This document shows, piece after piece, positions 38,406-47,936 of a stretch of 64,000 nucleotides of DNA. Under the pieces are notes generated by a model. That model was not told the DNA's origin. It saw only the letters and a program-made list of their open reading frames with translations, and made no database searches. This DNA comes from Prevotella sp. P5-108 (GTDB lineage: Bacteria > Bacteroidota > Bacteroidia > Bacteroidales > Bacteroidaceae). How positions within the stretch are numbered: the first letter of the stretch is position 1; the number at the start of each line of letters is the position of its first letter. The DNA is taken from positions 38,129 through 102,128 of the forward strand of contig NZ_NPJJ01000053.1 of the NCBI RefSeq assembly GCF_002251385.1, given 5' to 3'. A program made the translations under genes and the position numbers.

Positions 38406-38873
38406 TCAATACTCAGTCTTGCTGTCGCTCTCTCTCCATGCCTCAAAGGCTTTCTTGGCTTCATCGGGCAGCAGGATGCGCATGGGCTTGTGGCGGTCTG
38501 CCGGAGCGAGGGCTATCTCCTGATAGATGAAGTCGTCGTCGAAACCTATTGCGGCAGCGTCCTTGCGGTCGTTGGCATAGTAGATGTGGTCCAGATGTGC
38601 CCAATAGATGGCACCGAGACACATGGGGCAAGGCTCGCATGAGGTGTAGATGTCGCAACCACTGAGGTCAAAGGTACCGAGACGCAGCGAGGCGGCGCGG
38701 ATGGCACTGACCTCGGCATGGGCGGTAGGGTCGTTGTCGAGGGTCACACGGTTGGAAGCCTCGGCCACCACCACGCCGTCGCGGGCTATCACGGCGCCGA
38801 AGGGGCCGCCGCCTTTGCGCACGCTCTCTTCGCTCAGGGCGATGGCGCGTCTCATCAGTTCTTCTTTCGTCAT
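38406..38873 (-). CDS. guaD: Nucleoside/base deaminase, GuaD-like guanine deaminase
   Basis: 155 residues from ATG 38,873 (an earlier in-frame start adds a poorly conserved 20 residues). Zinc deaminase motifs are complete: DPTAHAEVSAIR with zinc His and catalytic Glu, and TSCEPCPMCLGAIYWAH with the two zinc Cys of PCxxC. GGGPFGAVIARDG at the start and the later DAAAIGFDDDFIYQEIA are typical of Bacillus-type guanine deaminases, which turn guanine into xanthine in purine salvage. tRNA adenosine deaminase TadA is related but differs in the C-terminal part. Cytosolic. Monocistronic, ending at a strong terminator. Confidence 0.8.
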   Translation of the reverse strand: MTKEELMRRAIALSEESVRKGGGPFGAVIARDGVVVAEASNRVTLDNDPTAHAEVSAIRAASLRLGTFDLSGCDIYTSCEPCPMCLGAIYWAHLDHIYYANDRKDAAAIGFDDDFIYQEIALAPADRHKPMRILLPDEAKKAFEAWRESDSKTEY

Positions 38874-39032
38874 AATCGTTCTTGTTATTATTGTTTCCTG
38901 CACAAACTTATTCATTTTTTTTGAATTCCCCAAATAATGTGTGTTAAATATCCATCATAGTCCCGCTGCGCGCATCGCCAGACTCCACGGCAGAGACCAT
39001 AACCGCAGCCGTCATACACCCGCTTCGGACAA

Positions 39033-39067
39033 AACAAAACCGCAATGCCCTGGTGTGGACATTGCGG
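39033..39067 (-). terminator. Intrinsic terminator after serB
   Basis: CCGCAATG (39,040-39,047) pairs with CATTGCGG (39,060-39,067); the minus strand continues with GTTTTGTTTTG. Confidence 0.8.
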
Positions 39068-39094
39068 TCGGGAGTGTCGTGTATGGTCGCGGGG

Positions 39095-40339
39095 TCAGAA
39101 ACGGCCCTGGTCTTCGAGATAACTGTCCTTGAACCCGAGGAAGTAGAGCACTCCGTCGAGTCCAATCGTATTGATGCTCTGCTCGGCGCTTGCCACCACG
39201 CGTGGCTTGGCATGGAAGGCTATGCCCAGACCGGCTTCGCTCAGCATGGGCAGGTCGTTGGCACCGTCGCCCACGGCGATGGTCTGCGCCAGGTTTACCT
39301 TCTCCACTTGTGCGATGAGCTTCAGCAGTTCGGCCTTGCGTGTACCGTCTACTATCTCTCCCACATAGCGTCCGGTGAGCTTGTTGTTATCGTCTATCTC
39401 CAGCTCGTTGGCGTAGACATAGTCAATTCCGTATCTGCGCTGGAGGTATTCGCCGAAGTATGTGAAACCACCGCTGAGGATGGCTATCTTGTATCCACAT
39501 CTCTTGAGTACCGACATGAGACGGTCGGCGCCCTCGGTGATAGGCATCTTCTCGGCTATCTCCTGCATCACACTTGCATCGAGGCCCTTGAGCAGTGCCA
39601 CGCGTCGGGTGAAACTCTCCTTGAAGTCTATCTCGCCCCTCATGGCGCTCTCGGTGATGGCGCGCACCTTGTCGCCCACTCCGGCGCGGTCGGCCAGTTC
39701 GTCGATGCACTCGGTCTGTATCAGCGTCGAGTCCATATCAAAGCATATCAGTCGGCGCATGCGTCTGTACATGTTGTCCTTTTGGAATGAGAAGTCTATA
39801 CCCATGTCTGCCGACATGTGCATGAGGTCTCCCTGCATTTCCTTTTGGTCTCGGGGCGTGCCACGCAGCGAGAACTCGATGCAGGCCCTCACGTTGCGGT
39901 TGGTCTTCTTGATGCTCTGGCGTCCAGTGAGGCGCAGTATCGAGTCGATGTTGAGCCCCTGCTGCGCGATGATTTTGGTGGCTGAGGCAATCTGCTCTGC
40001 GGTGAGCGTCTTGCCTATCAGGGTGAGGATGTAGCGGTTCTTGCCCTGCTTGTTGACCCATGCCTCGTACTCGTCGTCGCCTATGGGGGTGAAGGCTATT
40101 TGCACCTGCAGTTCGGTAGCCTTGAAGAGCAGTTCCTTCATCACCTGTCCCGACTGGCGCTCGTCTATACGGATGAGGATGCCAAGTGAGAGAGTGGCGT
40201 GGATGTCTGCCTGACCGATGTCGAGTATCTGGGCTTTGTGGCGTGCCAGTATCTCTGTGACCATCGCGGTGAGTCCCGGGCGGTCTTGACCGGTAATGTT
40301 TACCAGTATCTGTTCAAATTTCTTGTTGTCTTGTTCCAT
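39095..40339 (-). CDS. serB: Phosphoserine phosphatase SerB with N-terminal ACT domains
   Basis: 414 residues from ATG 40,339; an earlier ATG at 40,369 falls inside the TACTTTTG promoter box. Residues about 6-185 form two ACT-like regulatory domains (ILVNITGQDRPGLTAMVTEI ... YILTLIGKTLTAEQI). The HAD phosphatase follows: motif I FDMDSTLIQTECID (Asp 201, Asp 203), IAILSGGFTYFGEYL for motif II, Lys in TRKAELLKLI, and VGDGANDLPML for motif IV. It makes serine from O-phosphoserine, the last step of serine synthesis, in the cytosol. ACT domains suggest feedback by an amino acid. Standard for Bacteroidales; monocistronic. Confidence 0.95.
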   Translation of the reverse strand: MEQDNKKFEQILVNITGQDRPGLTAMVTEILARHKAQILDIGQADIHATLSLGILIRIDERQSGQVMKELLFKATELQVQIAFTPIGDDEYEAWVNKQGKNRYILTLIGKTLTAEQIASATKIIAQQGLNIDSILRLTGRQSIKKTNRNVRACIEFSLRGTPRDQKEMQGDLMHMSADMGIDFSFQKDNMYRRMRRLICFDMDSTLIQTECIDELADRAGVGDKVRAITESAMRGEIDFKESFTRRVALLKGLDASVMQEIAEKMPITEGADRLMSVLKRCGYKIAILSGGFTYFGEYLQRRYGIDYVYANELEIDDNNKLTGRYVGEIVDGTRKAELLKLIAQVEKVNLAQTIAVGDGANDLPMLSEAGLGIAFHAKPRVVASAEQSINTIGLDGVLYFLGFKDSYLEDQGRF

Positions 40340-40365
40340 TCTTTGTGTATCTTGATGCACAGGTT

Positions 40366-40373
40366 GCAAAAGT
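40366..40373 (-). promoter_or_regulatory. -7 box TACTTTTG for serB
   Basis: Exact TAnnTTTG match; leader of about 20 nt to ATG 40,339. Confidence 0.6.
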
Positions 40374-40419
40374 ACTTGTTTTCCTGCTGACTTACAAATT
40401 TATGCGCTTAAATCTTTCC

Positions 40420-41364
40420 TCACTTGTGGCGTACGTGGTTGAGTATGCGTGGGAACATACGGCGCAGCCGCATCAGGTATTCACCTGTCTTGCTTCCGCC
40501 TACCACCATTGTCACAGCCGCGATGATGAGCGTCAGACCCACCATGTCGCGCGGGGTGAGGGTCTCGCCGAAGACGAGCACGCCGAAGATGATGGCTGTC
40601 ACGGGCTCCAGCGCTCCCAGTATGGCGGTGGGCGTAGAGCCAATGCGCTGGATGGCAGCCGTGGTGCAGAGGAAGGAGATGGCGGTGGGGAAGAGCGCCA
40701 GCGCCACCACGTCGGCCCACATATACCACTGGCTGGCGGCGGGCATGGTGAAGGGCGTGCCTGTGGCAAAGCGTCCGGCAAAGATTACAGCGCCGAACAC
40801 CAGCACGTAGAAGGTAATCTTGAGCGTGGGGATCTCGCTCAGCATGGGGCGGTTGGCGCCCACGATGTATATGGCGTAGCTCAGCGACGATGCCATGACC
40901 AGAAGCGTGCCCACCAGACTCAGTGTGTCGCCGTCGCTGCCACGATAGAGCAGCCCTATTCCGCTCAGAGCCATCACGATGCAGAGGATGGTGGTGATGG
41001 TGAGCCGCTCCTTGAAGAAGAGTGCCATGATGACCGCCACCATGATGGGGTAGACGAAGAGCAGCGTTGAGGCTATGCCTGCCGCCATGTGGTTGTAGCT
41101 CTCAAAGAGGGTGAGCGACGAGATGGCCATTATCAGACCCATCGCCACGAGTGGCAGTATCTGGTGCCGGCGTAGTCCGAAACCGCGTCCGCGCATCATC
41201 AGCATAGCTGCCAGCATAGGTATGGCGGTCATATAGCGGAAGAAAAGAACCGATTCGGGGTTCATACCTATTTTATATAGGGGCAGGGCGAAGAGGGGAT
41301 TGGTTCCGTAACTTGCGGCTGCGATGGCAGCCAGAATATAACCTTTAGTAGTGTTGCTAAGCAT
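40420..41364 (-). CDS. EamA/DMT-family transporter
   Basis: 314 residues with ten predicted membrane segments arranged as two EamA repeats of five. First repeat: GYILAAIAAASYGTNPLFAL, FFRYMTAIPMLAAML, ILPLVAMGLIMAISSLTLF, IASTLLFVYPIMVAVIMALF. Second repeat: LVGTLLVMASSLSYAIYIV and, near the end, ILGALEPVTAIIFGVLVFGE, the conserved penultimate helix. Such inner-membrane proteins export amino acids, metabolites or nucleotides; the substrate cannot be read. A Lys/Arg-rich tail (RRMFPRILNHVRHK) faces the cytosol. It has its own TACCTTTG promoter box at 41,421-41,428. Confidence 0.9.
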   Translation of the reverse strand: MLSNTTKGYILAAIAAASYGTNPLFALPLYKIGMNPESVLFFRYMTAIPMLAAMLMMRGRGFGLRRHQILPLVAMGLIMAISSLTLFESYNHMAAGIASTLLFVYPIMVAVIMALFFKERLTITTILCIVMALSGIGLLYRGSDGDTLSLVGTLLVMASSLSYAIYIVGANRPMLSEIPTLKITFYVLVFGAVIFAGRFATGTPFTMPAASQWYMWADVVALALFPTAISFLCTTAAIQRIGSTPTAILGALEPVTAIIFGVLVFGETLTPRDMVGLTLIIAAVTMVVGGSKTGEYLMRLRRMFPRILNHVRHK

Positions 41365-41420
41365 AGAGATATCTGTTGTGTAGCAGCCCGCAACCGTAGC
41401 GGCAGCTCTGTTTGACGGTG

Positions 41421-41428
41421 CAAAGGTA
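41421..41428 (-). promoter_or_regulatory. -7 box TACCTTTG for the EamA gene
   Basis: Exact TAnnTTTG match, about 57 bp upstream of the start. It lies after the helicase stop, so the transporter is probably transcribed separately. Confidence 0.55.
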
Positions 41429-41591
41429 CTAATAATCTATCCATGCCACGCCATGACTGCCCACTTTTTTTATCCCCGTCTGCCAATTGTCTGTTTTCCA
41501 GCTATGCGAGGGCCTTACGGCCACCACAATCGTTTGTGGCAAAGCCTCTGCGATATGGCCTCTGCCGATTATCCTTGCTCCCACGACCGGA

Positions 41592-44500
41592 CTACTCTTC
41601 TTGCGGCTCGGCATATCCCTCCCTGCTGCGTATATGGTCCAGGAGTTTTGCGAAGAGTGCGTTCTGGCGCAGCGTATGTTCGTGTCCGGTAATGATGAGC
41701 TGCTTGCGGGCACGCGTGAGCGCCACGTTGAGCTTGCGGTCTATCACCAGGCCGTCTTCCTCCATGCAGTTGGCGGTGAGGAAGTCCAACTGGTAGGCGT
41801 GCTGGATGGTAAACGAGTAGATGATAACGTCGCGCTGCGACCCCTGATACCGTTCTACGGTGTCGATGGATATGCGGGTGAGCGGCTCGATGCCCATCTG
41901 CTCAATCTCGCGACGTATCATGGCTATCTGGTTGCGGTAGGGCACGATGACGCCCACCGTGCGGTCGGGGTCGAAGCCCTTGCCACAGTAGGAGTATATC
42001 CGCCCGACTATCCGAGCTACTATCCTCGCCTCTACGGGGTTGACCTTGTCTGACTGGGTGGGTGAGAGATTGCCGGCCGAGGGGAAGTAGAGCAGGCGGT
42101 GATGGTGGAGAAGCGTGTCGAGACTGTCGGCGGCGTGGGGCAGTGGCGTGGGGTAGATGACGTCGGTCTGCTGGTGGGGCAGGGGCACGCACTCCAGCTG
42201 CTCGCGACGGTAGAACATCTCGTTGGGGAAACTTGCGATGTCGGGGTGCATGCGTCCCTGACGTCGCAGGATGCCCACAAACTGCGTGCGACCCAATGCC
42301 ATCTCGCGGCGGTAAAGCCGCTCGAAGAGCGAGTTGCGGCAGTCGGTGAGATGGATGGCTGTGAGCAGCGGGTCGGTGGTCTGCGAGAGTGCGGCGGGCT
42401 GCTGTACCACTGCCGGCAGCTGCTTGTAGTCGCCCACCATGACAAACTTGTCGATATGGGTGAGCAGCCCCATCAGCGAAGGCTCGAGTATCTGGCTGGC
42501 CTCGTCGATGATGGCCAGGGAGAAGTGGCGCAGCGCGAAGAGGGGCGTGCGGCTCTGCAGCGTGGTGGTGGTAGCCACGACCACGCGGGCCGAGAGCAGC
42601 GTCTGGCGCACGAGGTCGAGTCTGGGAGTCTCGCCCACGCGCCTGTCGAGCAACTGGTCGCGGAAGCGGGGGTCGCAGGTGTACTCGTTGCCTATGCGCA
42701 GATAGTCTATGCCCGCCTCGGTGAGCATGGCGCAGATTTCGTCTACCGCCCTGTTGGTGTACGAGGTGAGCAGCAGCGATGCGTCGGGGTCGCAGAGTGC
42801 CTCTTCGACCATGAAGCGCAGCGCCATCGATGTCTTGCCGGTTCCCGGCGGGCCCACGAGCAGGAAGAATTCGTTGGCCTGCTTGACCTTGAGCAGCGTG
42901 GCGTCGTAGGTGGGGCTGTAGGGGCGGGTGAGCAGTCGCGAGGTGTCGGCTGTGGGTTCGCGCTGCGAGAGGAGCAGCTGTCGGCGGTCGCTCGGCGCGT
43001 GTATCAGTTCGCTCAGACTGCGCAGATTGGCGGTAAAGGTGTTGTCTGAGCCGCTGTGCTCTACGGCATAGGTGCTGTCGGCGAGTATATGTTCGTTCTG
43101 CTGGCCGTCGTTGAGGTGCACGGTGATGCTGTGTTGGCTCATCGTCACTATCGAACCCTTGAAGAGGATGGCGCCGGTGGGGTTGGGCGTGTCGGTGTAG
43201 GCATAGAGATATATCGAGTCGCCCGGGCGGAAGTTGGGCAGGAAGTCCTCGCCCTGGTCGGGCACGTCGAGGCTGACGATGTCCCATCCGCCGCGTCCCT
43301 TGCTCTTCTCCTTGCCAGTGATGGTGAGCCCGGTGTAGATGTTGCCCATCTCGCGCTTGGTGGCGAGCGGCATGTTCCACAGGTCGGCCATGCTGGCACT
43401 TACGCCTTCATTGCTGCCCACCTTGGCAGCCAGCTGCTCGCGCATCACAAATGTCGCCATGGTGCAGAAGTAGGCGTGCTCTACGGCGCTCATGGTGTGG
43501 AGCGGAGTGAGCAGGCGCTGGAGCTGGGGCAGAATGTAGTCGGAGAAGAAGCGGGTAGACAGTTGTCGCTCGTTGATGGTCTCGGGGGTGAGCTGGTCGA
43601 TGATGCTGCCAAACCCGTCGTGGGCTATGGCGTAGTCTTGCGCCACGATGCGGTTGCGCAGGGCAATAGCCTCGCGGAAGAGGGCCTGGTACTCGTTGAC
43701 GGCTACCAGTCCGCCAGGCAGGGGATACTTGGAGTAGAGCAGGCGTATGTCGGTCTTGCGGTGGCCCAGTCCGAAGTTCTGGCGCAGCAGCCCTGCATAG
43801 AGCAGCAGCTGCACATAGTGGTCCTCCTTCTGGAAGGAGCCATACTGGTTGGCATATCCGCGCTCGATATTGTAGTTGCGCCCCGACTTCTGTTCGACCA
43901 GCAGCCGCATGTCGGTGGTCATGAGGTCGATACGACCCTGGATGCCCAGCCGCTCGCACACGAAGGAAGGCTCGAGGATGGCCCGGTCGCGCCTGTAGGG
44001 ACGGCGGCGCGAGGCGGGGTCGGGGGCGAAGAGATTGTCTACGATGCCGCACAGATTGTCGACCTGCGCCTTGGCGTCGACCTTGAATTTGGCTCCGCCG
44101 GCAAAGTCGGGGCAGGTGCAGTAGTCGAGCGCCCGCTCGCGGAAATTGGTGCGCAGGGTGTCGAGCCAGTCGTAGTCCGTCGGGTGGTTGATGATGTCGT
44201 CGAGGGCGCGCCCGGCGAAGTTACCCAGGAGTATGGCATAGGAGTTGGCGGCAGGGCTGAGCCTGTTGGCGACATAGGCGAGGGGATGGTGGCCGTAGTC
44301 GGTGAAGCAGCGCGCTATCTGGCTGATGTCGAGCAGATAGTCGGGCTCGACGATGATGAGCCCGGGCTCGAGGTGTTTGCCCTCATGGCAGTCGATGAGG
44401 TTGAGCTGCATGCCGCGCTTGAGCAGGGGCTGCAGATAGCAGTGGGCGGTGTAGTCGACGGTGTAGGTGTCGCCCGTGCCTTCGCCGTCGGCATGGACGT

Positions 44501-44948
44501 GGATGAACTGGTCGTCATGGTCGGTGACCACGCAGCGCAGATAGCGGCGGTCTATGGTGTGGCTGAGGTCGGCGGGACGCCCCATGACGGGCAGACGGCC
44601 CACGAGGGTCGAGGGCACGTCGGTGGAGGTGACTGCCGACACGAGCAGAGCCAGCGCGCGCAGGTCGTAGGGCCAGTCGGCATCGGCGATGGGCTCGGTG
44701 CTGTTGGAGTGGCGGCGCATGGTCTGTACCTCCTGCCTGTCGGCGGCGCCCACGGCACGGCTGCGACACAGGTAGTCGACCTGCGAAAACAGGTTGCCAA
44801 AGGCCATGCCCGTATCCTTGACTCCCTCATGACACACCTGCGCTAGGGCGGCGTGCAGACTCCTGTTGCGCACCTCGACGGCATCGTTGTCGAGGTGCGC
44901 AAGCGCCTCTACACGCCGGTAAAGTAGTGTGGCTGTATCTGGCATCAT
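41592..44948 (-). CDS. Dna2-like PD-(D/E)XK nuclease fused to SF1 helicase
   Basis: 1,118 residues. The middle holds a PD-(D/E)XK nuclease: QGRIDLMTTDMRLLVEQKSG with Glu 352-x-Lys 354, followed by the QxxxY-type QLLLYAGLL, as in Dna2/Cas4/RecB nucleases. The C-terminal half is an Upf1-like SF1 helicase: Walker A GPPGTGKT (Lys 705), Ia LTSYTNRAVDEI, Walker B LAIIDEASQ, III VMVGDYKQLPAV, IV ILRRQGRMHPDI, V IDTVERYQGSQRDV, VI NVALTRARKQL. It probably processes DNA ends or flaps in repair, in the cytosol. A Cys pair (DYCTCPDF, about 275) precedes the nuclease, but a Dna2-style iron-sulfur cluster cannot be confirmed. The gene starts 6 bp after the upstream membrane-protein gene. Confidence 0.88.
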   Translation of the reverse strand: MMPDTATLLYRRVEALAHLDNDAVEVRNRSLHAALAQVCHEGVKDTGMAFGNLFSQVDYLCRSRAVGAADRQEVQTMRRHSNSTEPIADADWPYDLRALALLVSAVTSTDVPSTLVGRLPVMGRPADLSHTIDRRYLRCVVTDHDDQFIHVHADGEGTGDTYTVDYTAHCYLQPLLKRGMQLNLIDCHEGKHLEPGLIIVEPDYLLDISQIARCFTDYGHHPLAYVANRLSPAANSYAILLGNFAGRALDDIINHPTDYDWLDTLRTNFRERALDYCTCPDFAGGAKFKVDAKAQVDNLCGIVDNLFAPDPASRRRPYRRDRAILEPSFVCERLGIQGRIDLMTTDMRLLVEQKSGRNYNIERGYANQYGSFQKEDHYVQLLLYAGLLRQNFGLGHRKTDIRLLYSKYPLPGGLVAVNEYQALFREAIALRNRIVAQDYAIAHDGFGSIIDQLTPETINERQLSTRFFSDYILPQLQRLLTPLHTMSAVEHAYFCTMATFVMREQLAAKVGSNEGVSASMADLWNMPLATKREMGNIYTGLTITGKEKSKGRGGWDIVSLDVPDQGEDFLPNFRPGDSIYLYAYTDTPNPTGAILFKGSIVTMSQHSITVHLNDGQQNEHILADSTYAVEHSGSDNTFTANLRSLSELIHAPSDRRQLLLSQREPTADTSRLLTRPYSPTYDATLLKVKQANEFFLLVGPPGTGKTSMALRFMVEEALCDPDASLLLTSYTNRAVDEICAMLTEAGIDYLRIGNEYTCDPRFRDQLLDRRVGETPRLDLVRQTLLSARVVVATTTTLQSRTPLFALRHFSLAIIDEASQILEPSLMGLLTHIDKFVMVGDYKQLPAVVQQPAALSQTTDPLLTAIHLTDCRNSLFERLYRREMALGRTQFVGILRRQGRMHPDIASFPNEMFYRREQLECVPLPHQQTDVIYPTPLPHAADSLDTLLHHHRLLYFPSAGNLSPTQSDKVNPVEARIVARIVGRIYSYCGKGFDPDRTVGVIVPYRNQIAMIRREIEQMGIEPLTRISIDTVERYQGSQRDVIIYSFTIQHAYQLDFLTANCMEEDGLVIDRKLNVALTRARKQLIITGHEHTLRQNALFAKLLDHIRSREGYAEPQEE

Positions 44949-44954
44949 GTTCTC

Positions 44955-46442
44955 TTAGTAGGCAGCACGTGTGAATACGGTGCCATTGCGGTAGTAGATC
45001 TGGCCGCCTTCATCGCTGAGGTCGCGCCACTCGTCGCTGGAGCCTACGCGCTGGAAGTGGTGCAGCTTGCCGTCTTCTCCGGTGGCATAGAAGTCATTGC
45101 CCTCAGAGAGCTGGCGCTTGGCGTTGGCGGCGGCTTCGAGTTTGTCGCTGCGCACCTTGCCCTGGAGCAGACAGTTGAATATCCACAGCAGTACGACGAT
45201 GGCCAGCACGGTGAAGCCGCTTATCCACTTGTATATCTCGTGGACGGGCAGCATCCTGTGGAGCTCGGAGCGGTGGGCGCTGGTGGCATAGGCGATGATG
45301 ATGTTGGGCAGGGCGAGTATCACGTTGATGCCGAAGACGGGTATCAGTGACACGGGCAGCCACATGGCTACCACCACGGTGTTGACCACAATCACCATCA
45401 GTATCTCGACTGCAGTGAGCCAGAAGCCCTTGTCGGTATCGCAGGCCTCAGCATCCTTGATGTGGCGGCTCATCATCCAGCAGTTGTAGGCCATGGCGCA
45501 GGCCAGTGCCGTGAGCATGATGATGGCGCCCAGACCTTCAAAGAAGCCGGCAAAGAGATTGGCGAAGATGGTCTCGGTCAACTGGGGCACGCAGAGGCAT
45601 ACCGTGATGACGGCGATGAGGGCCAGTAAGAGATAGTTGCTCACCAGGAGCAGTTTGGGCATCTTCTGGTACTCGGTGCTGATGGTCAGCTCGTCGTCGT
45701 AGGTGGTTATCTTGTTCTTCGGACCCAACTCTATCTCGTCGCGCTCGGCAAAGAGCAGGATGGCCATAATCACTGCCAGCACGGTGATGCCCAGGAGCGA
45801 GTAGAAGATGGTACTCTTGTAGACCAGCAGGCTCTTGTTGTGGATATACTCCTGCATCTTCTCTTGCTCCGGGTCGGGCTGGGGTGCGGGGGTGTAGTCG
45901 GGGCTCACGCGCTGGGCTGCCTCGGCCACGGCGTCGGCATTGATGCCGAGAGGGGCATTGCGCAGGAGGCGTATCTTATACCGCTTGGTGTCGATATTGG
46001 CTATGTTCTGCATGATGGGCTCGCCGTCCTTGACCTGCTTGATGACCATAGGCTTGCCCACATTGTCGGCATCATCGAGCGAGTAGTGGCCCTGGGCGTC
46101 GACATTGATGAAGCCCTTGACGTGGAGCTCCATAGCGCCGTCGGCAGCGGTGACAATCTGCATGAATGTCAGATTGCGGTTCTCGGAGACGCGCGGGTTC
46201 ATGACTGCCAGCTGTCTGTCGGCATAGAGATACAGCTTGCCGTCGCTCTCCTGTCCGGCGTAGGCATAGGGGTTGTCGTTGTCCAGGTCGATGACTGCCG
46301 TGGGCTGCATGGCCTCGGTCTGTGGCTCGATTACTTCTGTGCGGTATTTCACCGCAGGGTGCAACTCGTTGAGAACGGATAGCGCGAGGGCAGCTATCAC
46401 ATAACAGGCAATGTGGATGGTCCACTTCTTAGATGTCTTCAT
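44955..46442 (-). CDS. Polytopic membrane protein of unknown function
   Basis: 495 residues, not recognised. One N-terminal membrane segment (about 10-24, IACYVIAALALSVL), an extracytoplasmic domain of about 180 residues rich in strands (KLYLYADRQLAVM, LTFMQIVTAADGAMELHVKG), then six membrane segments between about 209 and 430 (STIFYSLLGITVLAVIMAIL, LLLALIAVITVCLCV, LGAIIMLTALACAMAYNCW, VEILMVIVVNTVVVAMWL, VSLIPVFGINVILALPNIII, WISGFTVLAIVVLLWIF). The tail (about 440-495) has a short strand repeat (FYATGEDGKLHHFQ, QIYYRNGTVFT). It precedes the nuclease-helicase by 6 bp, probably one operon, but no functional link is evident. Confidence 0.75.
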   Translation of the reverse strand: MKTSKKWTIHIACYVIAALALSVLNELHPAVKYRTEVIEPQTEAMQPTAVIDLDNDNPYAYAGQESDGKLYLYADRQLAVMNPRVSENRNLTFMQIVTAADGAMELHVKGFINVDAQGHYSLDDADNVGKPMVIKQVKDGEPIMQNIANIDTKRYKIRLLRNAPLGINADAVAEAAQRVSPDYTPAPQPDPEQEKMQEYIHNKSLLVYKSTIFYSLLGITVLAVIMAILLFAERDEIELGPKNKITTYDDELTISTEYQKMPKLLLVSNYLLLALIAVITVCLCVPQLTETIFANLFAGFFEGLGAIIMLTALACAMAYNCWMMSRHIKDAEACDTDKGFWLTAVEILMVIVVNTVVVAMWLPVSLIPVFGINVILALPNIIIAYATSAHRSELHRMLPVHEIYKWISGFTVLAIVVLLWIFNCLLQGKVRSDKLEAAANAKRQLSEGNDFYATGEDGKLHHFQRVGSSDEWRDLSDEGGQIYYRNGTVFTRAAY

Positions 46443-46623
46443 TGTCTATATAATATAAATAGGTGTAATGCGATTGTCAATGTGTGACAAAGGTAAAAAT
46501 AAAAAACGAGTAATGGGTGCAAAAGGGCACACTTTTTTGTCTGGCCATGACAAGTAGGGAGAAAAAGTGGGTCCGGCAGAGTTTTATACGTATCTTGAGA
46601 GCTGTGGACAGAATGATTTTCGC

Positions 46624-46631
46624 TAATTTTG
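46624..46631 (+). promoter_or_regulatory. -7 box TAATTTTG for the 406-residue protein
   Basis: Exact TAnnTTTG match. It rules out a TTG start at 46,629 and leaves ATG 46,668 or 46,677 as likely starts. Confidence 0.55.
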
Positions 46632-46667
46632 CAGACTGTTGGCATGGTGCCGGCAAGCATAACGGAA

Positions 46668-47888
46668 ATGGAAGATATGATACAAGTGATAATAGACGTG
46701 AAGGTCAGGGACTGGGTGACGGCCCGCGATATGGTGATGACCGTAGAGGTAGACGAGAACTCGGTGCGCCGTCTGATGCTATACCCCTATGTGGGTAGGA
46801 CGCAGGTGGACAGGCGCGAGATGGCTCCGATGATAACCGAGCTGGATAGCGCCATAGGCAGCGGGCTCGCCATACTGCTGGCAGACGAACTGCTGAGTCA
46901 GGAGGCTGAGGTAGACTGCAGCATCGATTTCGTGGACAAGAACAGGCAGCTCGTCGAGCGCTATGGATGGACCGATGCCGCCAGCATCTATGCCGCCTAC
47001 AGCGAGGGCAGGGACTACAACAGATATGCGCTGCGTCTCTTCCTCGACGACTGCAGCCGCCGGGAGGGCCCAGACAACCACTACACGCGCCACTATGTGG
47101 AAAAGGCGCTTGCCCGCGACTCCGACGCCCTGGATGTGCTGGGTTGCATCGACAAGTATGACGAGCGGGGCGAGCCCAACCCCTTCTATGCCGAAGATTA
47201 CTGTCAGAACCAGACTCCGCAGTTCCTTCTGGAGATGTTGTTCGCATTCCAGTGCAACGACGAACCGCCGATAGACAACCTGCACCAGTTCTTCCTGCAC
47301 GGGGTGGGGATAGAGCCCGACGCGCGGATGGTGAGCATACTCGAGGACTGCCAGCGCCGCATGGCAGAGGTGGAAGAGTATATCGACTGTAGGGACGAGA
47401 CGGGGCTGAAGATGCTGCTCGCTTCGCCCGAGGACGACTGCAACCACTTCCTCGACATCGTGGAGTCGTGGTGTGGCGACGCGAGGCTCGATTATCTTGG
47501 CGTGTTGGTCGTGTCGAGGCTCTACGGCTGTCGTATAGACAATGCCTGCCGGAAGCGGGTGGTAAGGCTCGTCACCCGGTATGCCAAGTGGGGTTGGACC
47601 TATGCCTTGGGCGCCCTCTCCTGTCTGGCCGAGGACTGCGGCATTGATGAGGTTGAGGCTGCGATTGCCCGTATATTCACCGAGATGCCATCGCCGCAGG
47701 CCTTTGATGACTACCGCGAGGTGCTCGGCAGATATTTTCATCGCAACGACTATCTCGAGACCTGTTTCAAGAACAGCCAGACGCTTGCCCGTATGGACGG
47801 CGAGAGCGAAGACGACTCGATGTTTGTCCCTAAGGAAGAGGACGAATTTCCCTTCCGTCACAACGGCTATAGCGGTGACCAGTGTTAG
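46668..47888 (+). CDS. Hypothetical cytosolic protein, possibly helical-repeat
   Basis: 406 residues from ATG 46,668 (46,644 and 46,677 are possible). Not recognised. No signal peptide or membrane segment. Opens with a strand-rich part (IQVIIDVKVRDWVTARDMVM), then is largely alpha-helical, acidic and Cys-rich, with repeat-like helix pairs (YNRYALRLFLDDCSRREG, HYVEKALARDSDALDVLGCI, ALGALSCLAEDCGIDEVEAA), suggesting an ankyrin/HEAT-like scaffold. The tail is acidic (ESEDDSMFVPKEEDEF). Codon use matches neighbours. It stands alone between its promoter and a long repeat-filled spacer. Confidence 0.65.
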   Translation: MEDMIQVIIDVKVRDWVTARDMVMTVEVDENSVRRLMLYPYVGRTQVDRREMAPMITELDSAIGSGLAILLADELLSQEAEVDCSIDFVDKNRQLVERYGWTDAASIYAAYSEGRDYNRYALRLFLDDCSRREGPDNHYTRHYVEKALARDSDALDVLGCIDKYDERGEPNPFYAEDYCQNQTPQFLLEMLFAFQCNDEPPIDNLHQFFLHGVGIEPDARMVSILEDCQRRMAEVEEYIDCRDETGLKMLLASPEDDCNHFLDIVESWCGDARLDYLGVLVVSRLYGCRIDNACRKRVVRLVTRYAKWGWTYALGALSCLAEDCGIDEVEAAIARIFTEMPSPQAFDDYREVLGRYFHRNDYLETCFKNSQTLARMDGESEDDSMFVPKEEDEFPFRHNGYSGDQC

Positions 47889-47936
47889 CGCCATGTGGCT
47901 GGCTGTGGCGGCGGGATGGGCAAGAGGTTGAGCCAC

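Noticed and set aside
43056..44846. A 596-codon frame antisense to the nuclease-helicase
   Set aside because: A shadow of GC-rich third positions in the real gene, which has complete nuclease and helicase motifs.
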